DNA from: an uncultured Thalassospira sp.
GTDB taxonomy: Bacteria > Pseudomonadota > Alphaproteobacteria > Rhodospirillales_A > Thalassospiraceae
Assembly: GCA_946885765.1 (NCBI GenBank)
Contig: CAMPHD010000200.1
Location: 1 to 6,275 of the forward strand
Length of the DNA stretch: 6,275 bases
Direction: 5' to 3'
Numbering within the stretch: the stretch's first letter is position 1; every line of letters begins with the position of its first letter. Positions 1-6,125 of this stretch are shown piece after piece. Below the pieces are notes generated by a model. That model saw only the letters and a program-made list of their open reading frames with translations. It ran no database searches and was not told where the DNA came from. The translations under genes and the position numbers were made by a program.

Positions 1-2905
1 TGCGATGGATGCCTTTGGTGAAAATGCGCGCAACAAGGTCGCCGGACTGGTATCGCGCAATGCCCGGGTGCTTGAAATCGGCTGCGCGTCCGGCTTCACC
101 ATGAAACACGTCGCCCCGGTGGTCGGCACCTATGTCGCGACCGATCTGTCGCGCCGCAACGTCGAACGGACCGAGGCACTGGCGATCAATCTTGGCATGA
201 CGCATGTCATCGGTCGGCAGCTTGGCGCGCATGATATCGATGTTTACGAACCGGGTTCGTTCGATCTGATCATCATGAACAGCGTCATCGAAAACTTCCC
301 AGGTTACGGTTATCTGCGCACGGTCCTGACAAAGGCAAAAACCCTGCTCGCACCGGGCGGGGCGATTTATCTTGGCAATGTATGGGATGCGGATCGCCGC
401 GATGATTACCTTGCCGATCTGGCCCGGTTTGCCCGCGAGACGGTGGGCAAGGGTTACAATACCCGGCTTGATTTCCTCGAAGACCTGTTTGTCCCGCAAT
501 GCTTTCTTGAAGACTGGGCACACGAACAGGGCGGCTTTGCCGCCAGCCGATCCGCCATCGATGCCGACGGGTTTGATCCCGCACCCTACACATTCGATTT
601 CGTCCTGACATCGGATGCGGCAAAACACCCCGTCGTACCGAAGAAGCGCCGCCACGATCTGGCTGCGCTCAATGCCGCAAACGATCAACACCCCGCAACC
701 GTGACATCGGCAAACGATCTTGCCTATGTCCTGTTCACCAGCGGCACCACCGGCACACCCAAGGGGGTAATGATCGAACATGGATCAGTTGTGAACCTCG
801 CCCAGTCGGTACTCGATACGCAGTTAAAACAGATCGGTGCCGATGATCCCGACCGCGCCCTTAACCTGACCTGTGTTGCGCCCTTTGCCTTTGACGGCTC
901 CATCGTTCAGATTTTTGCGGCCATCCTGAACGGACATTGCCTGAACATCACCGGATCGGCCACACGAAGCGACCCTGAAGCCCTCCATGACCTGATGGTC
1001 ACCAACGCCATTGATCAGCTTGACGCAACGCCAAGCCTGTTTTCCCTGCTGCTGGATTACTGGGAAGAAAACCGGCTTTCCTGTCCGGCAAGAATGGTGG
1101 TTCTGGGCGGCGAAGCTGTTTCCGCCCGACTGGTCGAACGTTTCTTTGCCCTGCCCGGTCAGACCGACCGCAAACTGGTCAATGCCTATGGCCCGACGGA
1201 ATGCTGCGTTTCATCGGCCCAGTATGTGATGACCGCCCACAACCACAAACAGATCCTGCCACCGCCGATTGGCAAGTCCATTCAGGGTGTTTATCTGGAA
1301 ATCTGCGATGATATGGGCCGCCCGTTGCCCGATGGTGTTCCGGGTGAAATCCGCATTGGCGGGGCCGGTGTCGCGCGCAGTTACCTGAACGATCCGATCT
1401 TGACCGCGCAGAAATTTGTGACCGACCCCAACGGCAACCGTGTCTACCGCACCGGTGATATGGGGCGGCGGCGCAGTGATGGCGAAATCATTTTCCTTGG
1501 CCGCGAAGACGGCCAGATCAAGGTTCGCGGCAACCGCATCGAACTGGGCGAAGTCGAACATGCCCTGCTGACACATCCCCATATCCGCCGCGCGGCCGTG
1601 GTCGCCCATGACCGCCATCAGAACGGCAATGTTGTCCTCGTCGCCTATGTCGTCACCGATGACAATGCCCATGCCGGTTTCGATATCGCGGCGTGCCGGG
1701 CAAAACTTGAACAGGCCCTGCCCAACTATATGGTGCCCAGCCACCTGATCACGATGGATGACCTGCCACTGACCGTAAATGGCAAGATCGATCTTTCACG
1801 CCTTCCCCTCCCCGAAAACACCGATCAGGTAACGGGCGTCTCGGCCAAACCGCTTGGCAGCGACCATGAAAAAACCATCGCCCGCCTGATGGGCGAGGTC
1901 CTTGATTGCACCATCGATGACGCCACCGCCGACTTCTTTGAACTGGGTGGACACAGCGTTCTTGCGGTTCAGTTCCTGTCAAAAATCAACAAGGTTACCA
2001 ACGTCAAAATCCCGCTGGGTGATCTGTTCACCTGCGCCTCGGTCGAAAAACTCGCCGCCCGCATCTCCGAACGCGAAAACGCCAGGCATGTCAAAAGCCC
2101 GATTGTCACCGTCAATGCATCGGGAACCAAACCGCCAATGGTCTGCTTCCATCCGGTCGGCGGCAATGTGCTGTGCTATCAAAACCTTGCCCGCGAATTC
2201 GGCCCCGATCAGCCGCTTTACATGGTCGAGGCACAGGGCCTTGAAGAAGGCCAGAATTTGCAGCCCACGGTCGAGGAAATGGTCGCAGCCTACATGCCCG
2301 CCATCCGTGAGACCGTCCCCGACGGGCCAATCCATGTCATCGGCTGGAGCTTCGGCGGATTGCTGGCGTTCGAAGCCGCCTTCCGCATGCAGCAGGCAGG
2401 CATTGATGTGCGCAATATCATCCTGCTCGATGCGATTGCCGTGCCCGATGCGGTCCGCGCCATATTGCGCAAGGGCGAGGCCGAATATCTTGCCGATATC
2501 TTTGCCGAACTGGGCCTGGTCACGGTTGACGAATTGCGTCCGTTAACCCCCGAAGAACGCATCGATCTGTTACTCGAACGCGGCAAGAATTGCGACCTTC
2601 TGCCTGACGAGGCAGATCGCGGCACCATGCGCCGCCTGCTTGCTGTCTTCCAGAATAACGCACTGGCCGCCGTCCATTACGTCCCGCCGAAAATTGACGG
2701 GATTGATGTTCTGCTGCTGCGTCCGACAACCGAAACCCGCGCAGCGCCCAGTATCGAAGGCGATCAATATAGCGGCTGGCAAAGGGTCGCGGGCGATGCC
2801 CTGACCCTTGAATGGGTTGGCGGCACCCATGGAACAATGATGTTCGATCCTCACGTGATCGAAGTCGCCGAACGCATCCGCGCTCATCTTGATCAATCGA
2901 AATGA
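1..2905 (+). CDS. Nonribosomal peptide synthetase, C-terminal part: methyltransferase - adenylation (A3-A10) - carrier - thioesterase (5' partial)
   Basis: This is the last module of an NRPS, which activates one amino acid as its adenylate, loads it on a carrier and releases the finished peptide. The frame is open to the left edge, so the Met codon at 5 is probably internal; residues are numbered from it. Residues about 1-205 are a class I SAM methyltransferase (motif I LEIGCASG 23-30, acidic TD 46-47, LLAPGG 114-119). The adenylation domain then starts at A3 (LFTSGTTGTPKG 243-254) and continues with A4 FDGS 296-299, A5 NAYGPTE 393-399, A7 YRTGD 481-485, A8 499-518, A9 LPNYMVPSH 572-580 and A10 NGK with catalytic Lys594. 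The carrier has LGGHS with the phosphopantetheine Ser651. The thioesterase has GWSFGG (Ser782), Asp809 and His942; the Ser-Asp spacing of 27 equals that of EntF. No A1-A2 fits between methyltransferase and A3, which implies an A2-A3 interruption. Product and substrate are unknown. No condensation domain is visible; it would lie upstream. Confidence 0.95.
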   Translation, partial: AMDAFGENARNKVAGLVSRNARVLEIGCASGFTMKHVAPVVGTYVATDLSRRNVERTEALAINLGMTHVIGRQLGAHDIDVYEPGSFDLIIMNSVIENFPGYGYLRTVLTKAKTLLAPGGAIYLGNVWDADRRDDYLADLARFARETVGKGYNTRLDFLEDLFVPQCFLEDWAHEQGGFAASRSAIDADGFDPAPYTFDFVLTSDAAKHPVVPKKRRHDLAALNAANDQHPATVTSANDLAYVLFTSGTTGTPKGVMIEHGSVVNLAQSVLDTQLKQIGADDPDRALNLTCVAPFAFDGSIVQIFAAILNGHCLNITGSATRSDPEALHDLMVTNAIDQLDATPSLFSLLLDYWEENRLSCPARMVVLGGEAVSARLVERFFALPGQTDRKLVNAYGPTECCVSSAQYVMTAHNHKQILPPPIGKSIQGVYLEICDDMGRPLPDGVPGEIRIGGAGVARSYLNDPILTAQKFVTDPNGNRVYRTGDMGRRRSDGEIIFLGREDGQIKVRGNRIELGEVEHALLTHPHIRRAAVVAHDRHQNGNVVLVAYVVTDDNAHAGFDIAACRAKLEQALPNYMVPSHLITMDDLPLTVNGKIDLSRLPLPENTDQVTGVSAKPLGSDHEKTIARLMGEVLDCTIDDATADFFELGGHSVLAVQFLSKINKVTNVKIPLGDLFTCASVEKLAARISERENARHVKSPIVTVNASGTKPPMVCFHPVGGNVLCYQNLAREFGPDQPLYMVEAQGLEEGQNLQPTVEEMVAAYMPAIRETVPDGPIHVIGWSFGGLLAFEAAFRMQQAGIDVRNIILLDAIAVPDAVRAILRKGEAEYLADIFAELGLVTVDELRPLTPEERIDLLLERGKNCDLLPDEADRGTMRRLLAVFQNNALAAVHYVPPKIDGIDVLLLRPTTETRAAPSIEGDQYSGWQRVAGDALTLEWVGGTHGTMMFDPHVIEVAERIRAHLDQSK
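8..620 (+). other. SAM-dependent methyltransferase domain placed directly before adenylation motif A3
   Basis: Domain inside the NRPS, visible residues about 2-205. It has a Rossmann-type methyltransferase signature: VLEIGCASG for the SAM glycine loop, VATDLS for the acidic residue after strand 2, FDLIIMNSVIENFPG for the motif around strand 4, and LLAPGGAIYLGNV for strand 5. The NSVIENFPGYGYL stretch resembles the methyltransferases embedded in NRPS adenylation domains. By family precedent (TioN, KtzH) a methyltransferase between A2 and A3 modifies the amino-acid side chain, whereas those between A8 and A9 usually N-methylate the backbone. Side-chain methylation here is therefore an inference from position, not from catalytic residues. 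Confidence 0.8.
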
Positions 2906-2917
2906 TGGACTGAAAAC

Positions 2918-3679
2918 TCAGGCCCAGGGCAGGCTTGCCGGATCGAATCGCGTTTGATCCGGCAATGTCAGGCCAAGCCACCCCTGCGCACCGGGACAGA
3001 TGATGGTGCGATACTGCCCGAAATTGGCATATCGCACCTCAAAGCAGTCCCGGTTGCGCTCGATCGATGATGGCGCGTAAAGTTCAAGCGGCGTCATCAT
3101 CCCGGTGGTGATGGTCTTGGCAAGGCTTTCGCGTGCCACCCAAAGAAGGCAGGCCGCCCCATGATCATCCAAATCATGGGCGCGGATCATCGTCCGTATA
3201 TCGGGCGCGATCCCGTCCAGAATTGCGGGCACATCCTTCATCACCGGCAGATCAACATCAATGCCCAGCGGATGGGCACGATGAAACACAAGCGCCACCG
3301 CATACCGGTCCGAATGCGACAGCGAAACCGACATGCCCTGCACATCTTCGCCGCCGCCAACCATCATCGGCTGATCAAAAACCCCCGATCCGATTTCAAT
3401 CGATTGCGGATCAATCCCCGGAAAATGCGCCGCCAACGCGGCCTTTGCCGCCAACCGCCCGCTGATAAAACTTTTCCGGCGGCGATCATGCTTGAATCCC
3501 GCCAGCCGGGCTTTTTCGGCGGCGTGCAACTGGCTTTCTGCCAGTTTGTTACACCCGGCATCGTCCAGCCCCTCAAGATCAAAAACCGCCAGCCTCGCCC
3601 TCAGGACATCGGACGGCGCAAATGTGCCGGTGCCCTTCGGGCGCTCGAACACAAGGCGATGGGTTTTGATCGGGGGCAT
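2918..3679 (-). CDS. 4'-phosphopantetheinyl transferase, Sfp superfamily
   Basis: This enzyme transfers the phosphopantetheine arm of coenzyme A to the conserved Ser of carrier domains in the cytoplasm; the NRPS carrier next door (Ser651) is the obvious candidate substrate. The protein has 253 residues, close to the Sfp/EntD range. Visible signatures are the N-terminal RRRKSFISGRLAAKAAL region (67-83), SLSHS (119-123), the metal-binding GIDVD (139-143) and WVARESLAK (180-188). Asp141, Asp143 and Glu184 align by eye with the Mg-binding Asp107, Glu109 and Glu151 of Sfp, and Lys188 with Lys155. Two positions differ from the usual motif: Asp143 for Glu, and Arg183 for the common Lys in WxxKE. The ATG at 3679 is preceded by AAAAGG seven bases upstream. 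The gene converges on the NRPS with a 12-base gap and lies downstream of a strong terminator, so its own promoter is not obvious. The fold and activity class are secure; the specific partner is inferred. Confidence 0.93.
   Translation of the reverse strand: MPPIKTHRLVFERPKGTGTFAPSDVLRARLAVFDLEGLDDAGCNKLAESQLHAAEKARLAGFKHDRRRKSFISGRLAAKAALAAHFPGIDPQSIEIGSGVFDQPMMVGGGEDVQGMSVSLSHSDRYAVALVFHRAHPLGIDVDLPVMKDVPAILDGIAPDIRTMIRAHDLDDHGAACLLWVARESLAKTITTGMMTPLELYAPSSIERNRDCFEVRYANFGQYRTIICPGAQGWLGLTLPDQTRFDPASLPWA
2935..2965. terminator. Hairpin just after the convergent stop codons; possible transcription end for the NRPS mRNA
   Basis: TTGCCGGATC (2935-2944) and GATCCGGCAA (2956-2965) form a perfect 10-bp stem. 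The 11-base centre can add two A-U and two G-U pairs and close on a CGC loop. It begins 30 bases after the NRPS stop and lies inside the last codons of the opposing phosphopantetheinyl transferase gene. There is no U run on either side, so this is not a classic intrinsic terminator; it may stabilise the 3' end or be a chance effect of coding sequence. Confidence 0.35.
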
Positions 3680-3686
3680 GCGGTGG

Positions 3687-3692
3687 CCTTTT
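3687..3692 (-). promoter_or_regulatory. Ribosome binding site of the phosphopantetheinyl transferase gene
   Basis: On the - strand AAAAGG ends seven bases before the ATG at 3679. It supports that start codon. Confidence 0.55.
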
Positions 3693-3712
3693 ACGCGTCA
3701 TCAGAAACAGGC

Positions 3713-3746
3713 AAAAAAGAATGCCCAAAGCATGCTTTGGGCATTC
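3713..3746 (-). terminator. Intrinsic terminator of the DUF697/SPFH cluster
   Basis: Positions 3719-3746 form a perfect palindrome with 12-base arms (GAATGCCCAAAG and its complement) around a CATG centre. On the - strand it is followed at once by six T residues (3718-3713). It lies 31 bases past the stop of the DUF697-type gene (3778), the expected place for the end of that transcript. On the + strand there is no T run after the stem, so it is directional. Confidence 0.9.
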
Positions 3747-3777
3747 CCGAAATACAATCTGAAAACCTGATGATCAA

Positions 3778-4338
3778 TCAGGCCTTGGCGGTCGTCGCAC
3801 CTGCTGCCGGTTTGGCAGTGGTTTTGCCGCCTTTGACAAATTCCGAAGCCTTGCGTTTGCCGTCTTCGAATTCGTCCTTGAAACGACCTTTCATTTCCTC
3901 GGCGTCGAAATCGGCAACCGTTCCACCCTTGGCAAAGTGCCAGGCGAAAACACGACCCAGCGCATAGGTGCAGGCACCGGCAAAGGTCGGCATGGCGACA
4001 ACGCCAAAGATCGTGCCGACAACCGGAACCTTACGAACCAGTGCCGCCGTCGCATAACCGACACCGGTCATCGGCAGAACCGTTGCAACCAGGGTTGAAA
4101 TCGAACTCTTGATCGCGTTCTCGGAGAACGGAACACCGTAAATGTCGCAAAGCTTTGCAAGCATCCGCACCTGAATGGTGCTGCTGGTGGCCATTTCAAG
4201 GAACGGGATCGGAACAAGACCACCGACCGCAGCATAAACGCTATGGCGATGGATGCAGTCACGGGACTGGGCACGAATTTCTTCCGCCTTCGCGACGGCC
4301 ACTTCTTCAGTCTCTTCGATGGTTTCTGCTTCGCTCAT
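3778..4338 (-). CDS. DUF697-type membrane-associated protein (complete copy)
   Basis: A protein of 186 residues with an acidic N-terminus (1-25), then a DUF697-like core: IHRHSVYAAVGGLVPIPFLE (29-48), a segment ending in QVRMLAKLCDIYGVPFSENA (56-75), a hydrophobic stretch SSISTLVATVLPMTGVGYATAAL (78-100), and a second, VPVVGTIFGVVAMPTFAGACTYALG (104-128). The tail is charged and ends in a Lys/Ala/Thr-rich run (161-186). DUF697 domains are known from YcjF-type proteins and beside some GTPases; no molecular function is established, and no GTPase motif is present here. The ATG at 4338 is preferred over an in-frame TTG at 4398 because AAGAGG sits five bases upstream and the first 20 residues of the longer form look like leader sequence. 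It lies 101 bases downstream of the SPFH gene and has a paralog at the right edge of the window. Membrane association is inferred from the hydrophobic segments. Confidence 0.88.
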   Translation of the reverse strand: MSEAETIEETEEVAVAKAEEIRAQSRDCIHRHSVYAAVGGLVPIPFLEMATSSTIQVRMLAKLCDIYGVPFSENAIKSSISTLVATVLPMTGVGYATAALVRKVPVVGTIFGVVAMPTFAGACTYALGRVFAWHFAKGGTVADFDAEEMKGRFKDEFEDGKRKASEFVKGGKTTAKPAAGATTAKA

Positions 4339-4343
4339 TATCG

Positions 4344-4349
4344 CCTCTT
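4344..4349 (-). promoter_or_regulatory. Ribosome binding site that fixes the start of the DUF697-type gene
   Basis: AAGAGG on the - strand, five bases before the ATG at 4338. Its quality and spacing favour this start over the upstream in-frame TTG at 4398. Confidence 0.65.
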
Positions 4350-4397
4350 GAATGTCTACCTTCAGGTTGATGATCTGCACGCAAAATTTATTCTTCA

Positions 4398-4426
4398 ACT
4401 TTACCTGAACTAACCCGAAGTAGCAA
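4398..4426 (-). promoter_or_regulatory. Possible sigma-70-like promoter for the downstream DUF697-type gene
   Basis: On the - strand TTGCTA (4426-4421) and TAAAGT (4403-4398) are separated by exactly 17 bases. Each matches four of six consensus positions. It lies in the 101-base gap after the SPFH gene, about 60 bases before the ATG, so the gene may have its own promoter as well as read-through. Such matches arise easily by chance. Confidence 0.25.
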
Positions 4427-4439
4427 CGTGCAACACCCT

Positions 4440-5825
4440 TTATTTGCTACCGGTTTTTGAAATTTCAGGCTGCCCCGCACTCTCGTGTGTCGCAACCGGT
4501 TCCATGTCGCTCTGTTTAACGACACCACCCCCGCTACCACTGGATTGGTCAAAGACCGGGGCAATTGATTTCAAAACATCTCCGGCGGTTTTACCCACTG
4601 TTGAAACATCTTCTGACGCCCCTGCTGCCGGGCCTGTCGGGGCAGCCGGTTTCATCGGGGGTGTGACCGGCTGCGTGTTCGAATTTGCCGCCGCAGGCCG
4701 TGCGCGTTTGCCTGACGGATCAGCAGGTTCGCGAACACCCGGCGAAATCGCATTTTGCGGCGCGATTTCCTGCGACCGCGCATTAAGCGCCCCCGCATTC
4801 GGCAGGCTTTCGGCCGTATCGTTCACAAGCTCTGCCCCCGAACCGGAATCCGCACCGCTTACCGTCGGCGTATCCGCAGTATTGAGGATCACGGGCAGGC
4901 CATCCTTGCCGCCAATGATGATCGTCTTGCTGTTTTTTGATGTCGCAAGCGTCATGGTCGCTTCGATACCGCGCAGGCGCAGATATTCTTCGGTGATCGT
5001 TTTGGCGACGATATCCTGGAATTCACGAATACCTTCCGCCTCGATCTTCTTGCGCTGCTTTTCCTTTTCCTCGCGCGCCAGACGGAAATCATATTCCAGC
5101 ATGGCCTGATACTGTTCGGCCTTGCGTTCAATCGCATCCGCCACGCGTTCCGGCAGTGTCACCGACCGGATCAGAACGTCTTCAACCGTCACCAGCCGCC
5201 CCTGGAAGCTTTGATTGACCAGCGACGATCCAAGTTCGTTGACCATGCGTTCAAGGATTTCCGCCTGAATGAAGGCACGGGTTTCGGTATAAAGCTGTTC
5301 AGGGGTGTAACGCGAAATCAGTTCACGCGCATGCGATCCGATTTCCGGATATACAAGGACTTCGGCATAATTCGGCCCGACCAGCTTGTGCAGCATCCCG
5401 ACCGCTTCGCGGTTGATGCGATAACGCACCGCGATGTCGACTTCCATCGACAGGCCGTTCGATGAAATCGTGTCATAAACGCGCGCCTGATTTTGCAGGC
5501 GGGCGTCATAGATATACATTTCATCCCACGGGAAGATCATGTGAATACCTTCGCCGTAGCTTTCATCAACGACCGTCCCGCCAAAGAACCGGTACCACAT
5601 CACCGCAACATGCCCGGCAGGCACGGTAATGAAAATCTGCGGCGCCAACGCGAAAATAGCGACCAGCAGGAACAGAAGCCCGATCAGAAATGCCGTACGC
5701 AACCGCCGCAGGCGTACGCCAGCACTAATGAAAAAGCGCCGCCAAAAGATCGACCATCGCCCTCTTTTGCGGGCGGTTCCGTTTTCGTCTGGCACACCGG
5801 GTGCGGCTGTCGCGCTATCAACCAT
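4440..5825 (-). CDS. SPFH/prohibitin-like membrane protein with a long low-complexity C-terminal tail
   Basis: A protein of 461 residues. A basic N-terminus (18-45) leads into one transmembrane segment at about 43-66, followed by the SPFH (band 7) start ITVPAGHVAVMWYRFFGGTV (66-85) and the typical EGIHMIFPWDEMYIYDARLQ (92-111). The SPFH core continues to about 230 (MEVDIAVRYRI 127-137; VTVEDVLIRSVTLPERV 212-228). A charged, likely coiled-coil helix spans 228-290, and an unstructured-looking Ala/Pro/Ser/Gly-rich tail spans about 316-461. SPFH proteins oligomerise into membrane-anchored assemblies that organise microdomains or regulate membrane proteases such as FtsH. Which role applies here is unknown; no hflK/hflC partner or NfeD-type protease is visible nearby. 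An in-frame TGA directly before the ATG at 5825 rules out a longer N-terminus. The gene follows the 65-residue membrane protein gene after 58 bases, consistent with co-transcription. Confidence 0.92.
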   Translation of the reverse strand: MVDSATAAPGVPDENGTARKRGRWSIFWRRFFISAGVRLRRLRTAFLIGLLFLLVAIFALAPQIFITVPAGHVAVMWYRFFGGTVVDESYGEGIHMIFPWDEMYIYDARLQNQARVYDTISSNGLSMEVDIAVRYRINREAVGMLHKLVGPNYAEVLVYPEIGSHARELISRYTPEQLYTETRAFIQAEILERMVNELGSSLVNQSFQGRLVTVEDVLIRSVTLPERVADAIERKAEQYQAMLEYDFRLAREEKEKQRKKIEAEGIREFQDIVAKTITEEYLRLRGIEATMTLATSKNSKTIIIGGKDGLPVILNTADTPTVSGADSGSGAELVNDTAESLPNAGALNARSQEIAPQNAISPGVREPADPSGKRARPAAANSNTQPVTPPMKPAAPTGPAAGASEDVSTVGKTAGDVLKSIAPVFDQSSGSGGGVVKQSDMEPVATHESAGQPEISKTGSK

Positions 5826-5883
5826 TCATCATCTCGTCGTCGGGTGTATCGTGACGCATGCTGATCGCCCGTCAGTCATCATC

Positions 5884-6081
5884 TTATTCATAATCAAGGT
5901 CTTTAAGCTTTTCACGAAGCTCCCGCGACGGGCGCGCAACGACCTGAACCAGAAAATCGCCAATCGGGGTAATCACAATCGCCAGCAGGAAATGCCCCAG
6001 AAACCCGAACGATGTCCGGCGCCCCAGCATGCCGCAAACAATGCAGGCCAACAGATAAATTACAATCAAAATCAAATGCAT
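5884..6081 (-). CDS. Small two-helix membrane protein, unknown function
   Basis: A protein of 65 residues with two hydrophobic helices, about 2-19 and 27-48, joined by a short basic Gly-rich turn (GRRTSFGFLG 20-29). A charged C-terminal tail follows (50-65, RPSRELREKLKDLDYE). The Gly-Arg turn followed by a helix with Thr-Pro near its middle (ITPIGD 37-42) is a pattern seen in several uncharacterised small membrane proteins; I do not recognise a named family. The ATG at 6081 has only a weak GAAG ahead of it. The gene sits between a DUF697-type gene (45 bases upstream) and the SPFH gene (58 bases downstream), all on the same strand. This suggests an operon and a role as a small membrane partner, but that is inference. 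Real-gene status rests on the membrane topology, compact spacing and shared direction. Confidence 0.75.
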   Translation of the reverse strand: MHLILIVIYLLACIVCGMLGRRTSFGFLGHFLLAIVITPIGDFLVQVVARPSRELREKLKDLDYE

Positions 6082-6125
6082 CGCTTCGCCATCCGAATTC
6101 CTGTTATTGCGCGATTACGCGTTCT

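Noticed and set aside
1211..1744. Open frame of 177 codons on the - strand inside the NRPS
   Set aside because: Antisense shadow of the conserved adenylation motifs A5-A9; its His/Gly-rich sequence mirrors them and shows no independent family.
1902..2546. Open frame of 214 codons on the + strand inside the NRPS
   Set aside because: Another frame of the carrier/thioesterase region, Ser/Pro/Arg-rich, without a recognisable motif, while the NRPS frame is clearly the coding one.
3161..3967. Open frame of 268 codons on the + strand
   Set aside because: It runs antisense across the phosphopantetheinyl transferase, through the terminator palindrome and into the DUF697 gene. Its product is Arg/His/Pro-rich with no recognisable domain, as expected for a shadow frame in GC-rich DNA.
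4339..4398. 20-residue N-terminal extension of the DUF697 protein from an in-frame TTG
   Set aside because: The ATG at 4338 has a good AAGAGG five bases upstream, whereas the TTG has no clear ribosome binding site and overlaps the putative promoter.
4444..5109. Open frame of 221 codons on the + strand
   Set aside because: Antisense to the low-complexity tail and coiled coil of the SPFH gene; the repetitive composition of the tail keeps the opposite frame open. No domain and no ribosome binding site of note.
6094..6121. Short CGCG-ATTA-CGCG hairpin between the right-edge gene and the small membrane protein gene
   Set aside because: Only four base pairs with no T run on the - strand; too weak to call a terminator, and the close spacing favours an operon.
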